Program-made: the position numbers and the translations under genes | Assembly: GCF_951805225.1 (NCBI RefSeq) | Contig: NZ_OX638201.1 | Span: 4,898,001 to 4,962,000, forward strand | Direction of reading: 5' to 3' | DNA: 64,000 bases | From: an uncultured Flavobacterium sp. | GTDB lineage: Bacteria; Bacteroidota; Bacteroidia; Flavobacteriales; Flavobacteriaceae | Notes under the pieces: generated by a model | Databases searched by the model: none | The model's input: only the letters and a program-made list of their open reading frames with translations | What the model was told of the DNA's origin: nothing | Shown here: positions 33,474 to 42,604 of the stretch, one piece after another | Layout: each line of letters begins with the position of its first letter | How positions within the stretch are numbered: the first letter of the stretch is position 1

Positions 33474-34913
33474 TTAATTTTTGTTGATAACGCTTAGAAT
33501 TGTTTCTAAACTTGGTGTAATCAAATCTGTAATTGGTTTTGGATAAAATCCGAAGAAAATTAAAACCGCAATAATTACTACTAATGAAATTCCTTCATTA
33601 ACAGAAACATCTGCAAAAGTTTTAGTATTAGTTTCTCCTAACATTACATTTTGAAACATTTTAAGCATATAATAAGCTCCTAAAATAATAGTTGTTCCGC
33701 CTAAAACAGCAAACCAAATATTAATTTGAGAAAGACTATACAAAACAGTAAACTCTCCAACGAAATTAAAAGTACTTGGTAAGGCTACAGAAGCCAATAC
33801 CAAAATTAAAAACATAGAAGTAAATTTTGGAGATTGAGTACGAATACCTCCTAAATGTGAAATTTCTCTTGTTTCATATCTTCTGAAAATAATTTCTGCA
33901 GCATAAAACAATCCAACTACTACAAAACCGTGAGCGATCATTTGTAAAACAGCTCCACGTAAACCGTCAATAGTTAATGTGTAAGTTCCTGCAGCAATTA
34001 ATCCAACGTGCGCAAGAGATGAATAAGCCAATAATTTCTTTAAATCTTTTTGTCTTAAAGCTACGATTGATCCGTATATAACTCCGGCAATTCCTAAAGC
34101 AATAAAGATATTCATGTATTCTTTTGCAGCCAACGGTACAATGGGCAATTGCCAACGAATAACACTGTATAATCCCATCTTTAACATGATACCAGATAAA
34201 AGCATAGTTCCAACTGTTGGTGCTTTTTGGTACACATTTGCTTGCCATGTATGGAAAGGGATAATTGGAATTTTAATAGCATAAGCCAAGAAGAAAGCTA
34301 AGAAAATCCAAAGTTGCTCAGAAGCTGATAAGTCTAATTTGTATAAATCTTCGATTAAGAAACTTCCAGCTTTTTGATATAAATAGATGAAAGCAACTAA
34401 CATGAACAATGAACCTGCAAGTGTGTAGATAAAGAATTTAACTACTGCTTTTCTGCGTTCTTCGGCATCACCATTACCCCAAATAAGAGCAATGAAGTAA
34501 ATAGGAATAAGTGCTAACTCCCAGAAAATATAATATAATAGACCATCTGCCGCAAGGAAAGTTCCTGTCATAGCAAAAGCCATAAATAAAATTAAAGCAT
34601 AAAAAGCTTTTGAATTTTTGTATTCATTTCCAAAAGAAGAGAATATAATAATTGGCGTCAAAGCTACAGTTAATAGTAACATTGCGATTCCTAAACCATC
34701 AGCATTTAGCGCAAATGAAATTTTAGGTTGATTAATCCAAGCGTTAATCAAACTGATGTTTTCGCCTGCACAAAAATGATTTAATAAAACAATTGAACAA
34801 CCTAAAGCCGCCAAACTAAAGAACAAAGCTACTTTTGATGCTAGTTTGTCACCAACAAAATAAGTGGCAAATGCACCAATTAGAAGAATAATTAATATAA
34901 GAGAAACGTTCAT
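33474..34913 (-). CDS. nuoM: NADH-quinone oxidoreductase subunit M
   Basis: 479 residues, 14 or so membrane helices. Proton-pumping antiporter-like subunit with YYIFWELALIPIYFI (conserved Glu), PIIPFHTWQANVYQKAPTVG and KDLKKLLAYSSLAHVG. It lies 10 bp after nuoL. Confidence 0.97.
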   Translation of the reverse strand: MNVSLILIILLIGAFATYFVGDKLASKVALFFSLAALGCSIVLLNHFCAGENISLINAWINQPKISFALNADGLGIAMLLLTVALTPIIIFSSFGNEYKNSKAFYALILFMAFAMTGTFLAADGLLYYIFWELALIPIYFIALIWGNGDAEERRKAVVKFFIYTLAGSLFMLVAFIYLYQKAGSFLIEDLYKLDLSASEQLWIFLAFFLAYAIKIPIIPFHTWQANVYQKAPTVGTMLLSGIMLKMGLYSVIRWQLPIVPLAAKEYMNIFIALGIAGVIYGSIVALRQKDLKKLLAYSSLAHVGLIAAGTYTLTIDGLRGAVLQMIAHGFVVVGLFYAAEIIFRRYETREISHLGGIRTQSPKFTSMFLILVLASVALPSTFNFVGEFTVLYSLSQINIWFAVLGGTTIILGAYYMLKMFQNVMLGETNTKTFADVSVNEGISLVVIIAVLIFFGFYPKPITDLITPSLETILSVINKN

Positions 34914-34923
34914 AGTTGTAAAA

Positions 34924-36807
34924 TTATTTAGCTAAAAATATATAGGAAACAATGGCACAAAGCCCCAAAACAAATGCAAAAAGATATAATCCAATACTTC
35001 CGTTTTGTAGTTTTTTACCCTGAAAAGCTAGTTCGTTAGTTACTTTTCCTAATCCAAAAACAAGAGCAGATAAACCTGTCTCAATATAGTCTCTGAAAAA
35101 TCTTGATAATCCGTTAATAGAGCGAACAAATATTGCATCGTAAGCTTCGTCTACATAATATTTATTGTATAATACTTTGGTTAAACCAGTAATATTTTCA
35201 TCTGCTTCCGGAACATTATCTTGTTTGAAGTATTTAATGTAAGCAATTAAAATACCTAATAATCCACCTAAAACAGCAACTCCCATCAAAGTATATTCTG
35301 TTGTGCCTAAATGATGTTCTTCACCAGCTACTTTTGTGAAAAGAGGCGCTAAATATTCATTTAACCAACTATTTCCAGGTAAGCTAATGATTCCTCCAAA
35401 AGTTGCAAGAATAGCTAAAATAATTAACGGGAAAGTAATTAATCCGTCACTTTCATGTAAGTGGTGCTTTTGTTCTTCAGTTCCTCTAAAGTCTTTAAAG
35501 AAAGTAAGGAACATCAATCTAAACATATAAAATGCTGTCATGATTGAAGCAATAGATCCAACTACATAAAGTGGAATATTATGGTGGAAAGCAGTTAATA
35601 AGATTTCGTCTTTAGAAAAGAAACCAGAGAAAAACGGAACACCTGAAATTGCTAATGATGAAATTAACATTGTCCAGAAAGTGATTGGCATTGCTTTACG
35701 CAAACCACCCATTTTACGCATATCTTGTTCTCCGTGCAAACCGTGAATTACAGATCCTGAACCTAAGAATAAACAAGCTTTGAAGAAAGCATGAGTTATT
35801 ACGTGGAATACAGCTACTTCATAAGCCCCAAATCCTAATGCTAAAAACATTAATCCTAATTGAGAAACGGTAGAATAAGCAAGTACTTTTTTAATATCAG
35901 TTTGAACTAAACCAATTGTTGCAGCAACTAATGAAGTTATAGCTCCAATAACAGCAATAACAGTTTGAACATCCGGTGCTAAATCAAATAAAAAGTTTAA
36001 TCTTGTTACCATAAAGATACCAGCTGTAACCATTGTTGCAGCGTGAATCAATGCAGAAACCGGAGTTGGTCCAGCCATCGCATCAGGTAACCAAGTGTAT
36101 AACGGAATTTGTGCAGATTTACCACAAGCTCCAATAAATAAACATAAAGCTGCTAACGAAAGCAACGGAATATTTAAGTTTGTTGCTCCGGCAATTGCAG
36201 TTTTTAAAGTTGCATAATCTAATGTCGAGAACATTGAACCAATAATGAACATTCCGATTAAAAGACCTAAATCTCCAATTCTGTTCATGATGAAAGCTTT
36301 TTTCGCAGCATCATTGTAATCTTGGTTTTTATGCCAAAATCCGATTAATAGGTAAGAACAAAGTCCAACACCTTCCCAACCAATAAATAAAACTAATAAG
36401 TTACTTCCAATTACAAGTGTAATCATGAAGAATACGAATAGATTCAAATACGCAAAAAACTTGTGCATATTTTCATCATCGTGCATATAACTAATAGAGT
36501 ATAAGTGAATCAATGAACCAATACCAGTTACAAAAAGCAACCAAAGTAATGATAATTGATCTAATAAAAATCCAAGATTGATGTGTAAATTACTAATCTG
36601 AATCCAGTCAAATAAAGTAACCTGAATGGCTTGTTTCGTTTGGCTAATTTGATTGAAAAAGAAAAGCGTAACAGCAAAAGAAACTACTACAGCGGCAGTT
36701 CCGATGATTCCCGAAACTGTTTTTCCTAAGCTCTTGCCAAAGAAAACATTGATTAAAAATCCTAAAAAAGGAGATAAAACTAAAAGTAAAGCTAAATTGG
36801 TATCCAT
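34924..36807 (-). CDS. nuoL: NADH-quinone oxidoreductase subunit L
   Basis: 627 residues; the largest membrane subunit, with antiporter core (LFIGWEGVGLCSYLLIGFW, IPLYTWLPDAMAGPTPVSALIHAATMVTAG, KKVLAYSTVSQLG) and a C-terminal lateral-helix extension (about 530-627) that clamps the membrane arm. It lies 6 bp after nuoK. Confidence 0.97.
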   Translation of the reverse strand: MDTNLALLLVLSPFLGFLINVFFGKSLGKTVSGIIGTAAVVVSFAVTLFFFNQISQTKQAIQVTLFDWIQISNLHINLGFLLDQLSLLWLLFVTGIGSLIHLYSISYMHDDENMHKFFAYLNLFVFFMITLVIGSNLLVLFIGWEGVGLCSYLLIGFWHKNQDYNDAAKKAFIMNRIGDLGLLIGMFIIGSMFSTLDYATLKTAIAGATNLNIPLLSLAALCLFIGACGKSAQIPLYTWLPDAMAGPTPVSALIHAATMVTAGIFMVTRLNFLFDLAPDVQTVIAVIGAITSLVAATIGLVQTDIKKVLAYSTVSQLGLMFLALGFGAYEVAVFHVITHAFFKACLFLGSGSVIHGLHGEQDMRKMGGLRKAMPITFWTMLISSLAISGVPFFSGFFSKDEILLTAFHHNIPLYVVGSIASIMTAFYMFRLMFLTFFKDFRGTEEQKHHLHESDGLITFPLIILAILATFGGIISLPGNSWLNEYLAPLFTKVAGEEHHLGTTEYTLMGVAVLGGLLGILIAYIKYFKQDNVPEADENITGLTKVLYNKYYVDEAYDAIFVRSINGLSRFFRDYIETGLSALVFGLGKVTNELAFQGKKLQNGSIGLYLFAFVLGLCAIVSYIFLAK

Positions 36808-36813
36808 TTTTAT

Positions 36814-37134
36814 TTATCCTTTTAAATTTTTTAAATTATCGATACTAATCGAACCTAAATTTCTAAAGATCGAAACTAAAATAGCCAATCCAACTGCAAC
36901 TTCTGCTGCAGCAACTGCCATCGAGAAGAATACAAAGACTTGTCCTTGTGCATCTTGATGATAAGTTGAAAAAGCAACAAATAAAAGGTTAACAGCATTC
37001 AACATGATTTCGATAGACATGAAAACGATAATAGCATTTCGTCTGTACAATACACCAAAAATACCAATACAGAAAAGTACAACACTTAAAAAGATGTAGT
37101 TTTCAATACCTATTTGATTTAATATATTACCCAT
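36814..37134 (-). CDS. nuoK: NADH-quinone oxidoreductase subunit K
   Basis: 106 residues, three membrane helices. It carries the buried Glu residues of the proton path in VFMSIEIMLNAVNL and MAVAAAEVAVGLAI. The start codon overlaps the nuoJ stop by one base, so translation is probably coupled. Confidence 0.97.
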   Translation of the reverse strand: MGNILNQIGIENYIFLSVVLFCIGIFGVLYRRNAIIVFMSIEIMLNAVNLLFVAFSTYHQDAQGQVFVFFSMAVAAAEVAVGLAILVSIFRNLGSISIDNLKNLKG

Positions 37135-37673
37135 TATTTATTTAATTTTTCTTTTTTAGACAATAATACAGTTCCAATCATGGCTACTAAAAGCAAGATC
37201 GAAGCAAATTCAAACGGAACCATATATTCGTTCAATAATATTTTACCCAATACTTTGATCGATTGAAAATCTTCACCAGTTGAGTCATATTCACCAACAA
37301 TTGGTTTAGAGTTAATGAAAATGGCAATCAATACAACACAAATCAAACAGAAAGAAACAATTGCGCCTAAACGTGTAATTCTAGGTCTGTGTACTTGATG
37401 GCGTTCATTAAGATTCATTAACATAATCGTAAACAGGAACAAAATCATAATTGCTCCGGAATAAACTATAAGATGAACTATAGCTAAAAATTGAGCATTT
37501 AATAATAAATAGTGACCAGCAATCGAGAAAAAACAAATCACTAAATAAATAGCACTATGAATTGGATTTCTGCTAAAAATGGTCAAAAAAGCGGTGATTA
37601 CCGTAATAAACGCTAAGAAACAAAATATAATTTGTACAGTTGTTGCGTGTGCAAAATCAGGAATATGTATCAT
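37134..37673 (-). CDS. nuoJ: NADH-quinone oxidoreductase subunit J
   Basis: 179 residues, five membrane helices. The conserved helix with LAIVHLIVYSGAIMILFLFTIMLMN, containing the pi-bulge region of the quinone-linked proton path, is clear. Adjacent to nuoI without a gap and overlapping nuoK by one base. Confidence 0.95.
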   Translation of the reverse strand: MIHIPDFAHATTVQIIFCFLAFITVITAFLTIFSRNPIHSAIYLVICFFSIAGHYLLLNAQFLAIVHLIVYSGAIMILFLFTIMLMNLNERHQVHRPRITRLGAIVSFCLICVVLIAIFINSKPIVGEYDSTGEDFQSIKVLGKILLNEYMVPFEFASILLLVAMIGTVLLSKKEKLNK

Positions 37674-38219
37674 TTAGTTAGCATTATTAAGTTGAGCATT
37701 TTTGATAGCCACATCAAGAGGCATCACTAATCTGTCTTTTCCAAAAATGAAATCTTCTCTTTCGTAGCTAGCAGGAACTAATGTTTTCGAAGTAGTCAAA
37801 TAAATGGCATCTTTCGGGCAAGCTTCTTCACATAAACCACAGAAAATACAACGTAACATATTGATTTCATATATCGAAGCATATTTTTCTTCTCTGTACA
37901 AGTGTTTTTCATCTGCTTTACGTTCTGCGGCTTTCATCGTGATTGCTTCAGCAGGACATGATAAAGCACATAATCCACAAGCGGTACAGTTTTCACGACC
38001 TTGTTCATCACGTTTCAACTGGTGTTGACCGCGATAAACCGGACTCATTTCACGAACTTGTTCAGGATAGTGAATTGTTACTTTTTTTCTGAATAAGTGT
38101 TTAAGTGTGATACCTAATCCTTTCACAATCGCCACAAGATACAATCGTTCCCAAAAAGTCATCTCTTTGTTAGAGACCATCTTTTTTCTACCCGATAATG
38201 ATATAGTTTCTATTGACAT
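37674..38219 (-). CDS. nuoI: NADH-quinone oxidoreductase subunit I
   Basis: 181 residues. Carries two 4Fe-4S clusters (N6a and N6b) with motifs CTACGLCALSCP (about 79-90) and CIFCGLCEEACP (about 125-136), each C-x2-C-x2-C-x3-CP. It passes electrons towards NuoB. It is separated from nuoH by 156 bp that hold the structured repeat at 38287. Confidence 0.97.
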   Translation of the reverse strand: MSIETISLSGRKKMVSNKEMTFWERLYLVAIVKGLGITLKHLFRKKVTIHYPEQVREMSPVYRGQHQLKRDEQGRENCTACGLCALSCPAEAITMKAAERKADEKHLYREEKYASIYEINMLRCIFCGLCEEACPKDAIYLTTSKTLVPASYEREDFIFGKDRLVMPLDVAIKNAQLNNAN

Positions 38220-38286
38220 TTTTAATGTATGATTTACGATTTACTATTTGTGTTCAACAAATCAAATCTGTTTTATTTTTATTTTG

Positions 38287-38364
38287 AAGCTAATCCTGCT
38301 ATTCGCTGTATCTTTGTTTTTTTAAAGAAAAAAAACAAAGGATGCCGCTTCTATCAGGGCTAGG
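38287..38364 (+). repeat. structured AGCTA...GGCTAGG element, copy 2
   Basis: About 78 nt between nuoH and nuoI: a GAAGCTAATCCTGC flank, a 12-bp perfect stem (38312-38323 with 38329-38340) with loop AAAGA, and flank CTTCTATCAGGGCTAGG. Plus-strand oriented, so antisense to nuo. The loop and both flanks match the copy at 24445, while stem bases differ in a paired way. Confidence 0.7.
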
Positions 38365-38375
38365 CATTACGGTTC

Positions 38376-39431
38376 TTAGAATCCTAAAGCTGCTGCAATA
38401 TCATGTCTTAAAATAACAGCTCCGGTAATCATGATATTAATGATGGATAGCGGAATCAAAATTCTCCAACCTAAATTCATTAATTGGTCATATCTAAATC
38501 TTGGAATTGTCCAACGTACCCACATATAGAAAAATATGAAGAAACATAATTTTGCAAACAATGCTGCAATTCCTAGTAAATTAGCAATATTTACTCCTGC
38601 ATGTTCAACCATCCAGCTCATTCCAGGATAGTTATATCCTCCAAAGAATAAAACAGAAATAATTGTTGAAGAGATAAACATACTTGCATATTCAGCAAAC
38701 AAATAGAATCCCATTTTCATGGATGAATATTCTGTATGGTAACCTCCAATTAATTCAGATTCACATTCTGCTAAGTCAAAAGGAGTTCTGTTAGTTTCTG
38801 CAAACGAACAAATCAGGAAAATCAAGAATGATAAAGGCTGGTAAAATACATTCCAGTTCATTTCTTGTTGTTGAAGAGAGATTTCTTTTAAGCTTAAAGT
38901 CCCGGTCATCATCAACAAAGCAATCATTGATAATCCCATTGCAACTTCATAAGAAACCATTTGAGAAGCCGCACGAACAGCTCCCATCAAAGAGAATTTA
39001 TTGTTAGAAGCCCATCCACCAATCATGATACCATAAACTCCAATAGAAAGAACTCCAAAAATGTATAATATACCAATATTAATATCGGTTGCCTGTAAAT
39101 AAACATCGCGACCAAAAACATGTAATTTATCTCCCCAAGGAATTACAGCACTTGTCATTAAAGCCGTACTCATGGCAATTGCCGGTCCTACAACAAATAA
39201 GAATTTATTAGGTGTATTTGGGAAAAATTCTTCTTTCGAGAATAATTTCATACCATCAGCAAGAGGTTGCAATAATCCTCCCCATCCTGCACGGTTTGGT
39301 CCAACACGATCCTGAAGATAAGCTGCAACTTTACGTTCAGCCCAAGTAGAGTACATGGCCATAATCATTGTGATAGCGAAAACTACAACAATTACAACGC
39401 TCTTTTCTATAATAAACGTACCATCTACCAT
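38376..39431 (-). CDS. nuoH: NADH-quinone oxidoreductase subunit H
   Basis: 351 residues, eight membrane helices. Joins peripheral and membrane arms and forms part of the quinone chamber. Motifs YLQDRVGPNRAGWGGLLQPLADGMKL near 38-63 and SFAETNRTPFDLAECESELIGGYHTEYSSM near 211-240 are fully conserved. The start lies 2 bp after the nuoG stop. Confidence 0.97.
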   Translation of the reverse strand: MVDGTFIIEKSVVIVVVFAITMIMAMYSTWAERKVAAYLQDRVGPNRAGWGGLLQPLADGMKLFSKEEFFPNTPNKFLFVVGPAIAMSTALMTSAVIPWGDKLHVFGRDVYLQATDINIGILYIFGVLSIGVYGIMIGGWASNNKFSLMGAVRAASQMVSYEVAMGLSMIALLMMTGTLSLKEISLQQQEMNWNVFYQPLSFLIFLICSFAETNRTPFDLAECESELIGGYHTEYSSMKMGFYLFAEYASMFISSTIISVLFFGGYNYPGMSWMVEHAGVNIANLLGIAALFAKLCFFIFFYMWVRWTIPRFRYDQLMNLGWRILIPLSIINIMITGAVILRHDIAAALGF

Positions 39432-39433
39432 CG

Positions 39434-40465
39434 TTAAGAATTTTTGTTGTTAGTGTTTAATGGAATTTCAGCCATACTAATTTTTTTACGGTCAATATCT
39501 CTACCCATAAGGATAGTTTTTTCAGTATCGATTTCTACTTTCTCTAATTTTTGAGTGTAGTTATTTTGGTTGATAACAGAATCTTTTTCAAATTCTCTTG
39601 GTCCTTCAATAACCCAGTCATTTACATTTTTATGTTCAAAACGACAGCTGTTGCAAATGAATTCTTCTACTTCATGGTACTCATCTTTACGACCAGTTAC
39701 ACGTTGAATTTCTCCACCAAACATCCAAACAGTAGTTTTTCCACAACATCCAGGAGTAGTACATTCTCTGTGAGCGTTGTAAGGTTTGTTGAACCAAACT
39801 CTTGATTTAAAACGGAAAGTTTTATCTGTCAATGCTCCAACAGGACAAACATCGATCATGTTTCCTGAAAATTCATTGTCAATAGCTTTTGAGATTCCAG
39901 TTGAAATATTAGCGTGATCACCACGATCTAATACTCCGTGAACTCTGTTGTCTGTCAATTGATCTGCAACTTGCACACATCTTTGACATAAGATACAACG
40001 GTTCATATGTAGTTGAATATTTGGACCAATATCTTCTGGTTCAAATGTTCTTTTTTCTTCAATAAAACGTGATTTCGGATTTCCGTGCTCAAAACTTAAG
40101 TTTTGAAGATCACATTCACCAGCCTGATCACAAATAGGGCAATCTAAAGGGTGATTGATTAATAGAAATTCTGTTACAGATTTACGAGCTTCTGTTACAC
40201 GATCAGAAGATTTACTGTTTACTTCCATTCCGTCCATACATCCTGTTACACAAGATGCCATAAGTTTTGGCATTGGTCTTGGGTCAGCCTCACTTCCTTT
40301 AGAAACTTCAACTAAACAACAACGACATTTTCCGCCGCTGCCTTTTAATTTTGAGTAATAGCACATGGCTGGCGGCACCAAATCTCCACCAATCATACGT
40401 GCAGCCTGCAGGATCGTTGTTCCTGGCTCTACGTCTATACTTTGACCGTCTATGGTTACTTTCAT
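39434..40465 (-). CDS. nuoG: NADH-quinone oxidoreductase subunit G, short form
   Basis: 343 residues. Has a 2Fe-2S ferredoxin domain (C35, then GGKCRCCLVEV), the His-Cys cluster segment HPLDCPICDQAGECDLQ, a 4Fe-4S motif CILCQRCVQVADQ, and a final small Cys-containing region (REC, GCCGKTTVW, FICNSC). It ends there, whereas NuoG of E. coli is about 900 residues with a large molybdopterin-like domain. A short NuoG is usual in Flavobacteriia, as I recall. It feeds electrons from NuoF/E to NuoI. Confidence 0.95.
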   Translation of the reverse strand: MKVTIDGQSIDVEPGTTILQAARMIGGDLVPPAMCYYSKLKGSGGKCRCCLVEVSKGSEADPRPMPKLMASCVTGCMDGMEVNSKSSDRVTEARKSVTEFLLINHPLDCPICDQAGECDLQNLSFEHGNPKSRFIEEKRTFEPEDIGPNIQLHMNRCILCQRCVQVADQLTDNRVHGVLDRGDHANISTGISKAIDNEFSGNMIDVCPVGALTDKTFRFKSRVWFNKPYNAHRECTTPGCCGKTTVWMFGGEIQRVTGRKDEYHEVEEFICNSCRFEHKNVNDWVIEGPREFEKDSVINQNNYTQKLEKVEIDTEKTILMGRDIDRKKISMAEIPLNTNNKNS

Positions 40466-40560
40466 CTCTTATTGATTTGAATGTTGAAAGTCGGAATATT
40501 GAAAAGAATTGCTGTCCTTTTTGATATTATTAACTTTATAACTTTCTGCTTTATATTTCT

Positions 40561-41931
40561 TTATACGATTACTTTACCGCCTACTAAATGTTTCACTTGC
40601 GAGAAAGGTTCAGCAACAAAGTGATCTCTGTGTTTTATTTTTTCAGGGAAGCGAACGTGATATTCAAACTCATCTCTAAAATGGCGAATCGCTGCTGCTA
40701 CAGGCCAAGAAGCTGCATCACCTAATGGGCAAATTGTATTACCCTCGATTTTGCTTTGAATACTCCATAATAATTCGATATCCTCTTCACGACCTTGACC
40801 GTTTTCGATTCTCCACAATATTTTTTCTAACCATCCTGTTCCTTCACGACAAGGAGTACATTGTCCGCAAGATTCATGGTGGTAAAAACGAGCGAAGTTC
40901 CAAGTGTTTCTAACAACACAAGCAGTGTCATTGTAAACGATAAATCCTCCAGAACCTAACATAGATCCGGTAGCAAAACCACCATCACTTAAGGATTCGT
41001 AAGTCATTAATCTGTCTTCTCCATTTGCTGTTTTAAAAATTAATTCAGCTGGTAAAATTGGCACAGAAGATCCTCCTGGTACAAATGCTTTTAGAGGTCT
41101 GCTAGAAGACATTCCGCCTAAGTATTCGTCAGAATTCATGAATTCGTCAACACTTAAGCCTAATTCAATTTCATAAACTCCCGGGTTTTTAATATGTCCT
41201 GAAGCAGAAATTAATTTAGTTCCTGTTGAACGTCCGATACCGATTTTTGCATAATCATCACCAGAATTGTTGATGATCCAAGGCACAGTTGCAATAGTTT
41301 CTACGTTGTTTACCACAGTTGGATTTGCCCAAAGTCCTGATACCGCAGGGAATGGTGGTTTAATACGAGGATTTCCTCTTTTACCTTCCAAAGATTCAAT
41401 AAGTGCAGTTTCTTCTCCACAAATATAAGCTCCGGCTCCACAGTGAACGTGTAATTCTAAATCGTAACCTGTTCCTAATATATTTTTTCCTAACCAACCG
41501 GCAGCTTTAGCTTCGGCGATAGCTCTTTCTAATATTTTGAAAACCCACATATATTCTCCACGAATGTAGATATATGATAAGTTAGCGCCTAAGGCAAAAC
41601 TTGAAGTAATCATTCCTTCGATCAATAAGTGAGGAATAAATTCCATCAAATAACGATCTTTGAATGTTCCCGGTTCAGACTCATCGGCGTTGCAAACTAA
41701 GTGTCTTGGTTTTCCTGATTTTTTGTCAATAAAACTCCATTTCATTCCTGCAGGGAAACCTGCACCACCACGACCACGAAGTCCTGATTTTTTTACTTCT
41801 TCAACAACTTCATCTGGTGTAAGTGTTTTTAAAGCTTTTTCTACAGAAGCATAACCACCATTTTGACGATACACTTCGTAGGTTTTGATACCCGGAACAT
41901 TGATTTTATCTAATAATATTTTCTGTGACAT
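40561..41931 (-). CDS. nuoF: NADH-quinone oxidoreductase subunit F
   Basis: 456 residues. Binds NADH and FMN and carries 4Fe-4S cluster N3. Motifs: GLRGRGGAGFPAGMKWSF and NADESEPGTFKDR (FMN), GAGAYICGEETALIESLEG (nucleotide binding) and ESCGQCTPCREGTGW (cluster cysteines, near 355). The start codon directly follows the nuoE stop (1-bp gap). Confidence 0.97.
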   Translation of the reverse strand: MSQKILLDKINVPGIKTYEVYRQNGGYASVEKALKTLTPDEVVEEVKKSGLRGRGGAGFPAGMKWSFIDKKSGKPRHLVCNADESEPGTFKDRYLMEFIPHLLIEGMITSSFALGANLSYIYIRGEYMWVFKILERAIAEAKAAGWLGKNILGTGYDLELHVHCGAGAYICGEETALIESLEGKRGNPRIKPPFPAVSGLWANPTVVNNVETIATVPWIINNSGDDYAKIGIGRSTGTKLISASGHIKNPGVYEIELGLSVDEFMNSDEYLGGMSSSRPLKAFVPGGSSVPILPAELIFKTANGEDRLMTYESLSDGGFATGSMLGSGGFIVYNDTACVVRNTWNFARFYHHESCGQCTPCREGTGWLEKILWRIENGQGREEDIELLWSIQSKIEGNTICPLGDAASWPVAAAIRHFRDEFEYHVRFPEKIKHRDHFVAEPFSQVKHLVGGKVIV

Positions 41932-41932
41932 C

Positions 41933-42463
41933 TTATTTATCGTGTAATATTATTTTATCATCTCTACAATCAGCGATTAACTGATCGATTTTTTCTTCTG
42001 TCAATTTTTCTTTGTAGAAATCTCCTAACTGCATCATCGGAGCGTATCCGCAAGCACCTAAACATTCTACACCAGCAATGGTAAACATTCCGTCTGGAGT
42101 CGTTTCTCCCATTTTAATGCCTAATTTTTCAGAAGTATAATCCATTAAATTTTCGGCACCGCTTAAACAACAACAAGAAGTCTGACAGAATTCGAACATG
42201 TATTTTCCAATTGGTTTTTGGTTATACATGGTATAAAAAGTAACCACTTCGTAAACCTCAATTGGTTTGATGTGCAAAATTTCAGCAACTTTATCCTGTA
42301 ACTCTGTACTTAACCAGTTGTCGTGAGCGTCTTGCACTTCGTGTAAAACAGGTAACAAAGCCGATTTTCTTTTGTCTTCAGGATAATGACTGATCAATTC
42401 ATTGATGCGAGTCATCAATGCTTCAGTCATGTTTATTTCTTGTTTGTAATGTTTACGTTCCAT
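41933..42463 (-). CDS. nuoE: NADH-quinone oxidoreductase subunit E
   Basis: 176 residues from ATG 42463; an internal ATG 11 codons later (MTEALMTRI) is a possible start. Thioredoxin-like 2Fe-2S protein, with cluster residues in CQTSCCCLSGAE (about 94) and ECLGACGYAPM (about 137). It forms the NADH dehydrogenase module with NuoF. The gap to nuoD (141 bp) contains AGATTT-type repeats. Confidence 0.96.
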   Translation of the reverse strand: MERKHYKQEINMTEALMTRINELISHYPEDKRKSALLPVLHEVQDAHDNWLSTELQDKVAEILHIKPIEVYEVVTFYTMYNQKPIGKYMFEFCQTSCCCLSGAENLMDYTSEKLGIKMGETTPDGMFTIAGVECLGACGYAPMMQLGDFYKEKLTEEKIDQLIADCRDDKIILHDK

Positions 42464-42604
42464 TTTTATTTTAGATTTTAGACTTAAAGTTTTAGATTTT
42501 TAATCTGCTGTCTTTAAATCCATATTCTGCAATCTTTTTTAAATTTCAGATCTAGATTTCTGATTATAGATTTTTCAATCTGCAATCTAAATCAACAATC
42601 TTTT
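42464..42604. repeat. AGATTT-type repetitive spacer between nuoD and nuoE
   Basis: The spacer is built of variants of TTTAGATTT, AATCTGC and TGCAATCT in both orientations (for example TTTTAGATTTT near 42470 and AATCTGCAATCTAAA near 42577). Similar words occur in the nuoA-nuoB spacer at 44945. It has no open reading frame and no terminator-like T-run. Confidence 0.6.
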
